A stretch of 64,000 nt of DNA. Origin: Pseudomonadota bacterium (GTDB taxonomy: Bacteria > Desulfobacterota > Desulfovibrionia > Desulfovibrionales > Desulfovibrionaceae). Both the position numbers and the translations under genes were made by a program. Under the pieces are notes generated by a model. The model saw nothing but the letters and a program-made list of their open reading frames with translations. It did no database searches and had not been told where the DNA came from. Positions 35,938 to 46,477 of the stretch are shown one piece after another. How positions within the stretch are numbered: position 1 is the first letter of the stretch; every line of letters begins with the position of its first letter. The stretch covers positions 1-64,000 of the forward strand of contig JAHIUD010000072.1 in assembly GCA_018817515.1 (NCBI GenBank), read 5' to 3'.

Positions 35938-36432
35938 CTATTGGGGCGGGCCGGGCGGGCAGTTCAACCCCTCCAGGCAGAAGAAGCGCACCAGCTCACG
36001 GGAGTAGATGGCGCGCAGGTACTTGGGATCGGCCAGGCGCAGCCGGTGGCCGTTGGTGCAGTCGGTGATGTGGGCGGCCTCCTGGGCGTGGATCTTGCGG
36101 GGGAAGCCCTCGACCACGAAACGGGCCTGAAAATAGTCGCGCCGCACGTCGCGGGTGGCCGCGGCCAGGCTTGCTTGGCTCACGGTGCGGCAGTTGGCGG
36201 CCACGTCGATGTCGCAGTTGGCCTCCACGATGGTCCTGCCGTCCTTGTCCTCAAAGCGGCTCCACTGCACCTTCATGAAGTACGGGTACCCCTCCAGGGC
36301 CTCGGCCACGGTCATGGACGGGTCCGGGGAGATGCGCGCCTGGCGCACGGCCTCCACGGGGTCGCCGCAGGCGGCCAGGAAGACGGAGGACGCCAGCAAA
36401 AGGGCTCGCGCAAGCGGGTGGATGCGATGCAT
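35938..36432 (-). CDS. Putative lipoprotein
   Basis: Starting at the ATG at 36432, the 164-residue product has a signal peptide with lipobox FLAAC followed by GDPVEAV. The mature part is mixed alpha/beta with cysteines in EANCDIDVAANC, ITDCTNGH and FFCLEGLNCPPG, suggesting disulfides in the periplasm. No family is recognised. The tracked GTG is five codons upstream. It is convergent with the flavoprotein gene. Confidence 0.7.
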   Translation of the reverse strand: MHRIHPLARALLLASSVFLAACGDPVEAVRQARISPDPSMTVAEALEGYPYFMKVQWSRFEDKDGRTIVEANCDIDVAANCRTVSQASLAAATRDVRRDYFQARFVVEGFPRKIHAQEAAHITDCTNGHRLRLADPKYLRAIYSRELVRFFCLEGLNCPPGPPQ

Positions 36433-36628
36433 GCCGCACCCTGGCACAGCCCGCCAGCGAAATCAATGGCGCATCAGCCAAGCGGATGCCTGCGCAATAA
36501 AACCTCCGCGACATTGCGAGTGGGGGCTTGCATTCATAGGTGAGAATCAATAAGACTGCGGCGTTGCCGCAATCAGGCCGAGGCTTGGCCGCCCGTACGC
36601 ACAGCCCCCACAGGGGTGGAGGATCAAC

Positions 36629-38188
36629 ATGGATTTTCTCTCGGTATTCCTGGCGTTCTTCCCTGTCATCGCCATCTTCCTCATGCTCCTGGTGTACCGG
36701 GTCGCTGCAGACACGGCGGGCTTCTTCGGCTGGATACTGGCGGCGCTGGTGGCCTGGTTGTACTTTCAGACTCCGGCCGAGGTGGTCCTCACCGCCTCCC
36801 TGGCGGGGATTGTGGCCTCCATGCCCATTGCGCTGGTCATGGCCGCCAGCATCTTGCAGATCACGCTGATGCAGGAAACCGGCGCCGTGGCCCGCGTGGT
36901 GGCGCTGATGAAGACCATCGCCCCGGGCCAGCAGACCGTGCAGATCATGATCATCAACGTGGGCTTCGGCATCCTTTTGACCAGCCTGGGCGCGGTGACG
37001 GTGTCCATCCTGCCGCCCATCATGATCGCGCTCGGCTATTCCACCATGACCGCCATCCTCCTGCCGGCCATCGGCTACGACGCGTTGTGCACCTACGCCC
37101 TGCTGGGCATCCCGGCCGTGGTCTACGCGCAGTTCGTGGGCCGTCCGGTGAATGAGGTCGGCGGCAACTTCGCCATGTACATGCCGGTCATCAGCACCTG
37201 CATAGCTCTGGGCATGCTCCAGGTCACCGGCGGCACGGCCATGGTCAAGAAGGGCTTTGTCCCGGCGGCCATCGCTGGCGTCACCGCAGGCGTCATCGCC
37301 ATCCTCATGGCCAAGGTGGGCCTGGTGACCATCACCGGCATCGCGGCGGGCCTGGGCGTCATCGCCATGCTGGTGCTCTACGTGAAGCTCACCGGCAAGC
37401 AGTTGCAGGACCGCAGCCTGCTGAACGAAAAAGACCTGGCCGCCGAGCAGCGCCTGAGCCTGGCGCGCGCCTGTTCGCCCTGGATCATCCTCACCGTGTT
37501 CTCGCTGATCCTGAACGCGCCGAGCCTGCCCTTCTTCAAGATAACCTTCGTGGACTGGGCCATGCCGGTTGAGATCATCCCCGGCAGCCCGGAAAAGCTG
37601 CGTCTGCTCTGGCAGGCCTATACCTGGGTGGTCATCTGCACCTTCCTGGCCCTGCCCCTCATGCGCGCCACGCGCGAACAGATCGTGCGCGGGATCGCGA
37701 CCTCGGGCAAGCGCGCCTTCCGGCCCATCATGTCGGCCGCGGTGTTCTTCGCCATCGCCTACCTCATGAACCACTCGGGCAAGGGCATCGACTGGAAGCT
37801 GGCCGACCCGACCCACAACATGATCTACGTCATGGCCGACGCCTCGGCAGCCACCTTCGGCAAGTTCTACGCGGCCTTCGCGCCGTTCCTGGGCCTGCTC
37901 GGCGGCTTCATCAGCGGCTCGGAGACCTCAAGCATCGCCATGCTGACCAAGCTGCACCTGTCCACGGCGGAGCGCATCGGGCTCAGCGTTTCCGGCGGCA
38001 TGATCATCGCGGCGGCCAGCGGCATCGGCGGCGGATTGGCCAGCGTCATCTCCCCGGCCAAGCTGCAGACCGCGGCCTCGAGCATCGACAAGATCCGCGA
38101 GGCCCAGGTGGCCATCCGCCCGGCCTTCGTCATCTCCATGCTCATCACCGCCGTGGTGTCCGTCATGACCATGTACTTCGTCTTCTAG
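36629..38188 (+). CDS. lctP: L-lactate permease (LctP family)
   Basis: The 519-residue protein is almost entirely hydrophobic with about 12-14 transmembrane helices. It has LctP-family features such as TAGFFGWILAALVAWLYF, INVGFGILLTSLGAVTVSILPPIMIALGYS, and the conserved region FLGLLGGFISGSETSSIAMLTKLH followed by SPAKLQTAA. It imports lactate with protons, a principal electron donor for sulfate reducers. GGAGG precedes the ATG. No lactate dehydrogenase genes are adjacent. Confidence 0.88.
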   Translation: MDFLSVFLAFFPVIAIFLMLLVYRVAADTAGFFGWILAALVAWLYFQTPAEVVLTASLAGIVASMPIALVMAASILQITLMQETGAVARVVALMKTIAPGQQTVQIMIINVGFGILLTSLGAVTVSILPPIMIALGYSTMTAILLPAIGYDALCTYALLGIPAVVYAQFVGRPVNEVGGNFAMYMPVISTCIALGMLQVTGGTAMVKKGFVPAAIAGVTAGVIAILMAKVGLVTITGIAAGLGVIAMLVLYVKLTGKQLQDRSLLNEKDLAAEQRLSLARACSPWIILTVFSLILNAPSLPFFKITFVDWAMPVEIIPGSPEKLRLLWQAYTWVVICTFLALPLMRATREQIVRGIATSGKRAFRPIMSAAVFFAIAYLMNHSGKGIDWKLADPTHNMIYVMADASAATFGKFYAAFAPFLGLLGGFISGSETSSIAMLTKLHLSTAERIGLSVSGGMIIAAASGIGGGLASVISPAKLQTAASSIDKIREAQVAIRPAFVISMLITAVVSVMTMYFVF

Positions 38189-38212
38189 CCCGGCCATACA
38201 CCAGCACCCGCA

Positions 38213-38244
38213 GGGGGCCGCAGGCGCAAGTCTCCGGCCCCCTT
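38213..38244 (+). terminator. Probable terminator after lctP
   Basis: GGGGGCCG and CGGCCCCC form an 8-bp stem with a 14-base loop, followed only by TTG. The T-run is poor, so this is moderate. Confidence 0.45.
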
Positions 38245-38289
38245 GCCGTTGTCCCTGTATTCAGATATAGATACGGCTCGGAGGTGTTC

Positions 38290-38652
38290 ATGCGCCTGAT
38301 CCTGCCCCTCATGCTTCTCGTCCTGTTGCTGCCCCACGCTACCTTTGCAGCGCCTCCGGACCAACCAACTGCCCCCCCCTCTGAAAAACAGGTCACCCTA
38401 GACGAGGTCAGGCGGTTGATAATCAAGCCAAACAACAACGACACAGGCGTCACTCTCAAGTCCGACACAGTGGTTCTCCAGAAAAACACCAGCCTGTACG
38501 AGTCTCACCCCGACATGGGGCCAAATCAAGATAAGAAGACAGTAGGCAACGCAAGAGTAATGTCCATATCCGGTCCGGGACAATATGTAATACGACGAAA
38601 AGGCGCACGCGGCGTCGACAGGACCCCCTACAACGCACCACATCTCCGCTGA
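38290..38652 (+). CDS. Exported hypothetical protein
   Basis: The 120-residue product starts with a clean signal peptide (MRLILPLMLLVLLLPHATFA) after a CGGAGG site. The mature part contains VTLDEVRRLIIKPNNNDTGVTLKSDTVVLQKNTSLYES and a basic C-terminus (QYVIRRKGARGVDRTPY). Codon use in the middle (aacaacaacgacaca) is less GC-rich than neighbours, which may mean recent acquisition. No family recognised. Confidence 0.6.
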   Translation: MRLILPLMLLVLLLPHATFAAPPDQPTAPPSEKQVTLDEVRRLIIKPNNNDTGVTLKSDTVVLQKNTSLYESHPDMGPNQDKKTVGNARVMSISGPGQYVIRRKGARGVDRTPYNAPHLR

Positions 38653-38714
38653 GTCGGAGCCCCTTGCCCCGATGCGCCATTGACCCCTTCCCGCCATGGG
38701 CGTAAAGGCGAATC

Positions 38715-38942
38715 ATGCACATAGCCTTAAAATGCTTCGCCACGCTCTCGCGGTTCACCCCGCCGGAGGCCGAGGCCTTTGCCATCGAGCCCGGCGAGAC
38801 CGTGGCCGACCTCGTCAAGCGTCTGGGCATCCCGCCCGCCGACCTCAAACTCGTCTTCATCAACGGCGCCCATGTGGAACCAGATGCCAAGCTGGCCGAC
38901 GGAGACCGCGTGGGGCTGTTCCCCGCTGTGGGAGGAGGCTAG
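38715..38942 (+). CDS. MoaD/ThiS-family ubiquitin-like sulfur carrier
   Basis: The 75-residue protein has the beta-grasp pattern (LKCFATLSRF, EPGETVADLVKRLGIP, LVFINGAHVEPDAKLADGDRVGLFPAVGGG) and ends in the C-terminal Gly-Gly needed for adenylation and thiocarboxylation. Two bases separate it from the ThiF/HesA-like gene, its likely activating enzyme. It could serve molybdopterin/tungstopterin, thiamine or another sulfur pathway. Confidence 0.88.
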   Translation: MHIALKCFATLSRFTPPEAEAFAIEPGETVADLVKRLGIPPADLKLVFINGAHVEPDAKLADGDRVGLFPAVGGG

Positions 38943-38944
38943 CC

Positions 38945-39829
38945 ATGCCGCTGTCCCTGACCCTGGATGAAAGCATCCGCGCCCTGGCGCGTGCGGACAC
39001 GCGGCCCGACGGAGGCCAGTGTCAGGTGCTGCCCTACTTCGCCGTGCAGGACCTGGCCCGGGGCCTTGGCCGCAGCCCGGGCAACGGCAAGGGCCACCCC
39101 CACAGCAAGGCCATGGCCCGGGTTGAGCTGGCCGCCCTCGAGCTCGGCATCCTGCCGGAGCGCTACCAGCGCAACAGCACCACCTACAGCTTCACCGAGC
39201 AGATCCGCCTGCTCACCTCGCGCGTGGCCCTGATCGGCCTGGGGGGCCTGGGCGGCCACGCCCTGGAGATCCTGGCGCGCACCGGCGTCGGGCATATCTG
39301 CGCAGCCGACGGCGACGAATTCCAGCCCTCGAACTTGAACCGCCAACTGCTCTGCACCCGGCGCAGCATCAGCGGCTACAAGGCCGCAGCAGCGGCCGCG
39401 CGGGTGCAGCAGGTGAACCCGGCCGTGGACTTCGAGCCCGTGGCGGCCTACCTCGATGAGGAGCTCATGGAGCGCTTTCTGGTGGGTGCGGACCTGGCGG
39501 TGGACGCGCTGGGCGGCCTCAAGGACCGGCCCGCGCTGCTGCACCAGGCGGCCCGCGCAGGCATCCCGCTGGTGACGGCGGCGGTGGCGGGACAGGCGGG
39601 CTACGTGGCCACGGTGTTGCCCGGCGCCAAAGGCCCGTCAGACATCTTCGGGGCCGACAGCGAGGCTGCGGAGAACACGCTGGGCACCCCGGCCCCGGCA
39701 GTGGTCGCGGCTGCGGCGCTCATGAGCGCCGAGGCGCTGAACATCCTCTGCGGGCGCGAGCCAAGACTGGCCGGAGCCATGCTGGTGTTCGACCTGGAAG
39801 GCATGAGTTTCGAGCGGGTGAGTCTGTAG
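38945..39829 (+). CDS. ThiF/MoeB/HesA-family adenylyltransferase
   Basis: The 294-residue protein has the E1-like nucleotide loop VALIGLGGLGGHALE, DGDEFQPSNLNRQLLC with the catalytic arginine, and GYKAAAAAARVQQVNPAV. It should adenylate the C-terminus of the MoaD-like protein encoded just upstream. About 85 residues precede the fold, including a region typical of anaerobe HesA-like proteins. The CxxC zinc pairs of MoeB/ThiF are not evident. The longer tracked ORF runs in this frame through the MoaD gene and is not real upstream of 38945. Confidence 0.88.
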   Translation: MPLSLTLDESIRALARADTRPDGGQCQVLPYFAVQDLARGLGRSPGNGKGHPHSKAMARVELAALELGILPERYQRNSTTYSFTEQIRLLTSRVALIGLGGLGGHALEILARTGVGHICAADGDEFQPSNLNRQLLCTRRSISGYKAAAAAARVQQVNPAVDFEPVAAYLDEELMERFLVGADLAVDALGGLKDRPALLHQAARAGIPLVTAAVAGQAGYVATVLPGAKGPSDIFGADSEAAENTLGTPAPAVVAAAALMSAEALNILCGREPRLAGAMLVFDLEGMSFERVSL

Positions 39830-39832
39830 CCC

Positions 39833-41053
39833 CTACCCCTGGTACTTGGCGCGGATGGCCCGCAAAACGTCCTGGATCTCGGCGAAGACGTCCACCACCT
39901 CCGGGTCGAACTGCGTTCCACGGCCCTTCATGATCTCCTCCACCACCTGCTCCTCCGGCCAGGCGTCCTTGTAGACGCGGGTCGAAATGAGCGCGTCGTA
40001 CACGTCGGCCAGCGAGGTTATGCGCGCCTCGATGGGGATGTCCTCGCCGCTGATGGGTTCGAGGCAGAGCTCACGGGCCTCGGCCAGGTTTGCCGGAAGC
40101 CTGCCGGGATAGCCTGCTCCGTCCCAGCGCTCGTGGTGGCCCAGGGCGATCTTGCTGCACAGCTTGTCCAGCTCCGAGGTGGTGTTGGCGAAGAGCGCGG
40201 CCCCGTAGACCGAGTGCCATTTCATGATGGCCGCCTCGTGGGGCTCGAAGCGCCCAGGCTTCTTCAGAATGGTGTCGCTGATGCCGACCTTGCCCACGTC
40301 GTGGAGCATGGCCGCAAGGCGCAGCACGTCCTTGTTGCGCCGGATGGTGACCTCGTCCAGGCCCTTCTTCTGCGCCCAGCGCTGGTAGATCTCCGCCGAA
40401 TAGGCGCCCACGCGCTGGACGTGGGGGCCCGTTTCCTTGGGGTCGCGCATCTCGGCCATCTTCATCATGCGCAGCATGATCTCGCGGGTCATGATGCCGC
40501 GCTCGATGGTCACCGAGGCCGAGTTGGCGAAGAGCGGCGCGTACTGGATGTCGTCCTTGTTGAAGGGCCGATAGGCGTTGTTGCAGTCGCGCGCGTTGAT
40601 GAGCTGCATGACGCCCACGATCTTGTCCTGAAAGGTCGTGAGCGGGATGGTCAGCATGGAGCGCGTGTGGTAGCCCGTGTCTTCGTCGAACTTCTTGTTG
40701 AACGTGTAAGGTTCGTTGCCTGAAAGGGCGTAGGCGTCGTCGATGACCACGGACTTGCCGGTCATGGCCGCGTAGCCCACGATGGACTTCTCGTCGATGG
40801 GCACGGCGAAGTTGGTGTAGAGGTGTTTGCTCGCGTCCGCTCCCCGGAACAGGGTGTCATTGTGCACGTAGCTGAAGCGGAGATTCTGCCCCTCCACCAG
40901 AAAGATGGAGCCCGCATCGGCATTGGTCATGCCCCGGGCCTCGCCCAGCACGCGGTCCAGGATGGCGTCCACGTCCTTGAGGGTGTTGAGTTCCTCTATG
41001 ACAGTGAGTATGTCGCGGATGATGTCATATGGCTGGCGATCAGTGCATTCCAC
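39833..41053 (-). CDS. GAF-HD-GYP cyclic-di-GMP phosphodiesterase
   Basis: GTG at 41053 with GGAG five bases upstream gives 406 residues; the tracked ORF adds 93 codons antisense to the TrpF-like gene. An N-terminal GAF domain (about 20-170: DVDAILDRVLGEARGMTNADAGSIFLVEGQNLRF) is followed by an HD-GYP domain with MLHDVGKVGISD and GHHERWDGAGYPGRL. It probably hydrolyses cyclic-di-GMP in response to a small ligand. It converges with the ThiF-like gene with three bases between stops. Confidence 0.92.
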   Translation of the reverse strand: MECTDRQPYDIIRDILTVIEELNTLKDVDAILDRVLGEARGMTNADAGSIFLVEGQNLRFSYVHNDTLFRGADASKHLYTNFAVPIDEKSIVGYAAMTGKSVVIDDAYALSGNEPYTFNKKFDEDTGYHTRSMLTIPLTTFQDKIVGVMQLINARDCNNAYRPFNKDDIQYAPLFANSASVTIERGIMTREIMLRMMKMAEMRDPKETGPHVQRVGAYSAEIYQRWAQKKGLDEVTIRRNKDVLRLAAMLHDVGKVGISDTILKKPGRFEPHEAAIMKWHSVYGAALFANTTSELDKLCSKIALGHHERWDGAGYPGRLPANLAEARELCLEPISGEDIPIEARITSLADVYDALISTRVYKDAWPEEQVVEEIMKGRGTQFDPEVVDVFAEIQDVLRAIRAKYQG

Positions 41054-41129
41054 GGGCGCTCCAGGGGGGTTGCAGGTCCATGTACAACTTTTCTTTACGC
41101 CCAGCCCGTAAAAAAATCCAGAGGTCGCT

Positions 41130-41852
41130 TTGACAAATACGCAAATCATGATCCAGGCCGCCGGGGTGAAAAATCTGGCCGAGGCGCGCCTGCTCGCGGC
41201 CTGCGGCGTGACCCACGTGGGCCTGCCCCTGCGCCTGCCCGTGCACACCCCGGACGTCAGCGAGGACGAGGCCAGGGACATCGTGCGCGGCCTTGCCGCG
41301 AATCCCGGCAACACCGCGCAGACCGTGCTCATAACCTACCTGGAGGACGCCCGCGAGACGCTGGCGCTGTGCCGGTTCCTGGGCGTGGACGGGGTGCAGC
41401 TGCACGGGCCCATGCCCCTGCCGGAGGTGCGGCGCCTGCGCGAGGCCGCGCCCGCGCTCTTCATCATCAAGAGCCTGGTGGTCGGCATGGCGGGCAAGCG
41501 GGGGGGCGAGGCGGACCTGTTGGCCGAGGCCGAGGCCAACGCCCCGTACGTCGACGCCTTCCTCACCGACACCTTTGATCCTGCCAGCGGGGCCAGCGGG
41601 GCCACGGGCAAGACCCACGACTGGGACGTCAGCCGCAGGCTGGCGCAGGCCCTCTGGCAGGGGTGGGCAAAACCGCTCATCCTGGCCGGTGGCCTGACGC
41701 CGGACAACGTAGCCCAGGCCATCGCGGCAGTAAGGCCGGCGGGCGTGGACGCGCACACGGGCCTGGAAGACGCGGCCGGAAACAAGGACGAGGCCCTGGT
41801 GCTGCGTTTCGTGGCCGAAGCCAGGGGCGCGCTGGAGGCCCAGGCGCCTTGA
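41130..41852 (+). CDS. Phosphoribosylanthranilate isomerase-like protein
   Basis: The start is TTG at 41130, five bases after GAGG. The 240-residue barrel has GVDGVQLHG, a TGKTHDW region with DAFLTDTFDP before it, PLILAGGLTPDNVAQAI and GVDAHTGLEDAAGNKD, all from the TrpF family. However, the N-terminal KICG motif with the catalytic cysteine is replaced by MIQAAGVKN. The second catalytic residue (Asp of LTDT) is present. It is isolated from other trp genes. It may have an altered function or tolerate the substitution. Confidence 0.75.
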   Translation: MTNTQIMIQAAGVKNLAEARLLAACGVTHVGLPLRLPVHTPDVSEDEARDIVRGLAANPGNTAQTVLITYLEDARETLALCRFLGVDGVQLHGPMPLPEVRRLREAAPALFIIKSLVVGMAGKRGGEADLLAEAEANAPYVDAFLTDTFDPASGASGATGKTHDWDVSRRLAQALWQGWAKPLILAGGLTPDNVAQAIAAVRPAGVDAHTGLEDAAGNKDEALVLRFVAEARGALEAQAP

Positions 41853-41859
41853 GCGGGAC

Positions 41860-41888
41860 TTGCCAAAGTTCCCGATAAAGCGTAAATA
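41860..41888 (+). promoter_or_regulatory. Candidate infA promoter
   Basis: TTGCCA, 17-base spacer, TAAATA, about 75 bases upstream of infA. The element resembles the rpsB promoter in this window. Confidence 0.5.
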
Positions 41889-41963
41889 GCGGCACCTTAC
41901 ATGATCCTGGAGCGCAGAAAGGCAACTATGCCAAGGCGTTCTGGGACAATATGCGGAGAATGC

Positions 41964-42182
41964 ATGTCCAAAGAAGAAGCAATTGAAGTTGAGGGCATCA
42001 TCCAGGAAGCCCTGCCCAACGCCATGTTCCGTGTGGAACTGCAAAACGGCCACAGCATTCTGGGCCATATTTCCGGCAAGATGCGCAAGCACTACATCCG
42101 CATCCTGCCCGGCGACAAGGTCAAGGTCGAGCTTTCGCCCTACGACCTGACCCGCGGGCGCATCACCTTCCGCTTGCGCTAG
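41964..42182 (+). CDS. infA: Translation initiation factor IF-1
   Basis: The 72-residue OB-fold protein reads [30 protein letters not shown] and [35 protein letters not shown], close to canonical IF-1. GGAG precedes the ATG at 41964; the tracked ORF is 21 codons longer. It has its own promoter and a strong terminator, and is apart from the ribosomal protein operons. Confidence 0.97.
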   Translation: MSKEEAIEVEGIIQEALPNAMFRVELQNGHSILGHISGKMRKHYIRILPGDKVKVELSPYDLTRGRITFRLR

Positions 42183-42204
42183 CCCCACCTGCACCAGTTC
42201 GCAC

Positions 42205-42241
42205 AAGCCCGCCCCCCTTGACTGGAAGGGGCGGGCTTTTT
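42205..42241 (+). terminator. Intrinsic terminator after infA
   Basis: AGCCCGCCCC and GGGGCGGGCT form a 10-bp stem with a 12-base loop, followed by TTTTT. Confidence 0.9.
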
Positions 42242-42401
42242 GCGTTCCTTGCGCCCAGGCCCGGAGAAGAGGCGTGAGAGGAACGCGAAAGGCGCCCATT
42301 GCGTCCGGACCGCTGCTTGGGCTATGCTCCCCGCAAGCCCGACGAGGCGAATCGACCAGACCCAGGCCAGCCATTGGCCAGCCATCGGCCAGGAGAACTC
42401 C

Positions 42402-42635
42402 ATGCAGAGACAGCGCGGCGTAGTCAGCTATTTCAATGAGCGCAAAGGCTTCGGCTTTCTGCGCGATGCCGAGGGCCGCGACGTGTTCGTGCACTTTGCG
42501 GAGATCCAGCGCGAAGGCTTCCAGACCCTGGCCCCCGGCGAGGATGTGCTCTTCGACTACGCCGAGGAAGGCCAGGGCCTGCGCGCGGTAAACGTGGAAG
42601 TACCGCAGGCCAGGCCCACGCTCAGACGACCCTGA
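42402..42635 (+). CDS. Cold-shock domain protein
   Basis: The 77-residue protein has RNP1-like KGFGFLRD and RNP2-like VFVHFAEI in [28 protein letters not shown], defining an RNA/ssDNA-binding cold-shock domain. AGGAG lies before the ATG at 42402. The leader between the infA terminator and this start is about 160 bases and contains short repeats (ccagccattggccagccatcggcc), which may carry thermoregulatory structure. Confidence 0.92.
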   Translation: MQRQRGVVSYFNERKGFGFLRDAEGRDVFVHFAEIQREGFQTLAPGEDVLFDYAEEGQGLRAVNVEVPQARPTLRRP

Positions 42636-43000
42636 CCCGCCCAACAGGCCACCACCCATGGCCGCCATTCATCGTTCCGCAAATATTGTGTAGACATTCC
42701 TGACCGGGAGTGTATGACGGACTGTGAGTATCCCGATATGCCGGTGGCAGCGCTCCGCAACGCAGACTGAAACGGCGATGGTGCTGTTTCTTCCGGTCGC
42801 CGTTCCCATGGGCGGCCCATGCGCTGGCCGATTCGCCTCGCTTGGCGTGGGGAGCGGCTTCCCTGCGTGTCCGCACGCACAGCCCAGAGTCAGTTCGGAC
42901 CACAGGGATTGAAACGGTGCCAATGCCGACCAGGGCAACTTGCTCACCCTGGCCGAAGTTCACTTGACGCCTTAGACCATTCGTCGAGCGGGGGGGCCAC
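42636..43000. other. Intergenic region without a recognised gene
   Basis: About 365 bases lie between the cold-shock gene and the histidine kinase. Short ORFs on both strands lack coding character. No terminator, promoter or RNA is clear. Confidence 0.5.
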
Positions 43001-45123
<2,123 letters not shown>

Positions 45124-45127
<4 letters not shown>

Positions 45128-46113
45128 CTGACGCCCGGCTGCCTGCTCAGGAAGTCCGCGTAGGCCTGGACCAGGCCATGGCGCAGAGGCGTCGTGGCCG
45201 TCCAGCCAGCGGCGGCGAGCTTGGATACGTCACACAGCTTGCGCGGCGTGCCGTCGGGCTTGCTGGTGTCAAAGACGATCTCCCCGGCAAAGCCGACCAC
45301 CTCACGCACCAGTTCCGCCAGCCCGCAGATGCTGATCTCACGGCCCGCGCCGATGTTCACCAGCGGCGGCTCGAAGCGCCCGCTGACGCACTCGTCGCTG
45401 CCCAGAAGCGGGATGAAGCGGTCCTCGGGCAGGCCCAGCAGGTACACGCAGGCCTGGGCCATGTCGTCGCCGTGGAGAAACTCGCGGGTGGGGTTGCCCG
45501 TGCCCCAGACCGTGACGGACTCTTCCCCGCGCACCTTGGCCTCGTGGAACCTGTGGATGAGCCCTGGGATGACGTGGGAGTTCTCGGGGTGGTAGTTGTC
45601 GCCGGGGCCGTAGAGGTTGGTGGGCATCACCGCCAGATAGTGCGTGCCGTACTGCCGGTTGTAGCTCCAGCACATCTCGATGCCTGCGATCTTGGCCAGG
45701 GCGTAGGCCCTGTTGGTTGGCTCAAGGGGCCCGGTGAGCAGGTATTCCTCACGCATGGGCTGGGGCGCCAGGCGCGGGTAGATGCACGAGGAGCCGAGGA
45801 ACAGCAGGCGCTTGACCCCGTGCAGCCAGGCGTTGTGGATGACGTTCAACTGGATGGCCAGGTTCTGGTGGATGAACTCCGCCGGATAGGTGCTGTTGGC
45901 GACGATGCCGCCGACCCTGGCCGCCGCGAGCAGGACGTACTCGGGCCTCTCGGAGGCGAAGAACCCTGCCACGGCCGCGCCGTCGGTCAGGTCCAGCTCC
46001 GCGTGGGTGCGCTTCAGGATGTTCACATGGCCCTGGGACTCCAACTGGCGCACCAAAGCCTGCCCGACCAGCCCCCGATGTCCGGCCACGTAGATGCGCG
46101 CGTCCTTCTCCAT
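45124..46113 (-). CDS. fcl: GDP-L-fucose synthase
   Basis: The 329-residue SDR epimerase/reductase has [15 protein letters not shown], the family segment [41 protein letters not shown], catalytic YALAKIAG and [23 protein letters not shown]. It converts GDP-4-keto-6-deoxymannose to GDP-L-fucose. Its normal partner gmd should be immediately upstream, but only a 40-codon remnant is seen there. GGAGG precedes the start. It is transcribed away from the EPS genes. Confidence 0.95.
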
Positions 46114-46122
46114 GCCCCCCTC

Positions 46123-46245
46123 CTATCTCTGGAAGCCGTGATTCTTGACGCCGTGGACTGCGCAGTGCTTGACCAACAGAAGCGCGGCCAGAGAGGCCCC
46201 GCCCTGCCCGGTGATCCCGGTGCTCAACGCGAATTTCTTCAACAT
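46123..46245 (-). pseudogene. gmd: Remnant of GDP-mannose 4,6-dehydratase
   Basis: The minus strand encodes a 40-residue ORF, too short for the track, that reads MLKKFALSTGITGQGGASLA...LLLVKHCAVHGVKNHGFQR and stops. The first 34 residues match the Gmd N-terminus (typically GITGQDGAYLAELLL...YEVHGVKRR), but conserved residues have changed (D to G, Y to S, E to A). The final KNHGF resembles the Gmd C-terminus (K.HGF/Y), suggesting an internal deletion of about 300 codons that joined the two ends. It lies nine bases upstream of fcl. Confidence 0.7.
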
Positions 46246-46477
46246 GGAATGCCCCTTGCATTGTGCTTTCGCGGCGGCAGGAACTGCCTGCGGACGGGGT
46301 GATGCCCCGGCCCTGTGGCCTTGCTCCTAGCCCATTTCCCGGAGAAATGCGAGGGCCGCCAAAGCCGCCACGCCAGAGGCCGACCTTGCCCCAAGGGGGC
46401 ATAACGATTATATAGGCCCAAACGATAGGATAATCAGCTCGGGGCCATAGCCCCGGGAAAGACCACAAGGAGCCCCC
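46246..46477. other. Divergent region between the gmd remnant and the EPS operon
   Basis: An AT-rich block (cataacgattatataggccc...gataggataat) sits 45-80 bases upstream of the polysaccharide export gene and probably contains its promoter, but no clear -35/-10 pair is assignable. A small hairpin CGGGGC-cata-GCCCCG (46440-46455) lies in the leader, just before the AAGGAG site. Confidence 0.4.

Noticed and set aside
38696-38944. 5' extension of the ThiF/HesA ORF through the MoaD-like gene
   Set aside because: The MoaD-like frame is clearly coding, and the ThiF-type protein has a good start at 38945.
42905-42915. gggattgaaac resembling the end of a CRISPR repeat
   Set aside because: It occurs once, with no repeated units or spacers and no cas genes nearby.
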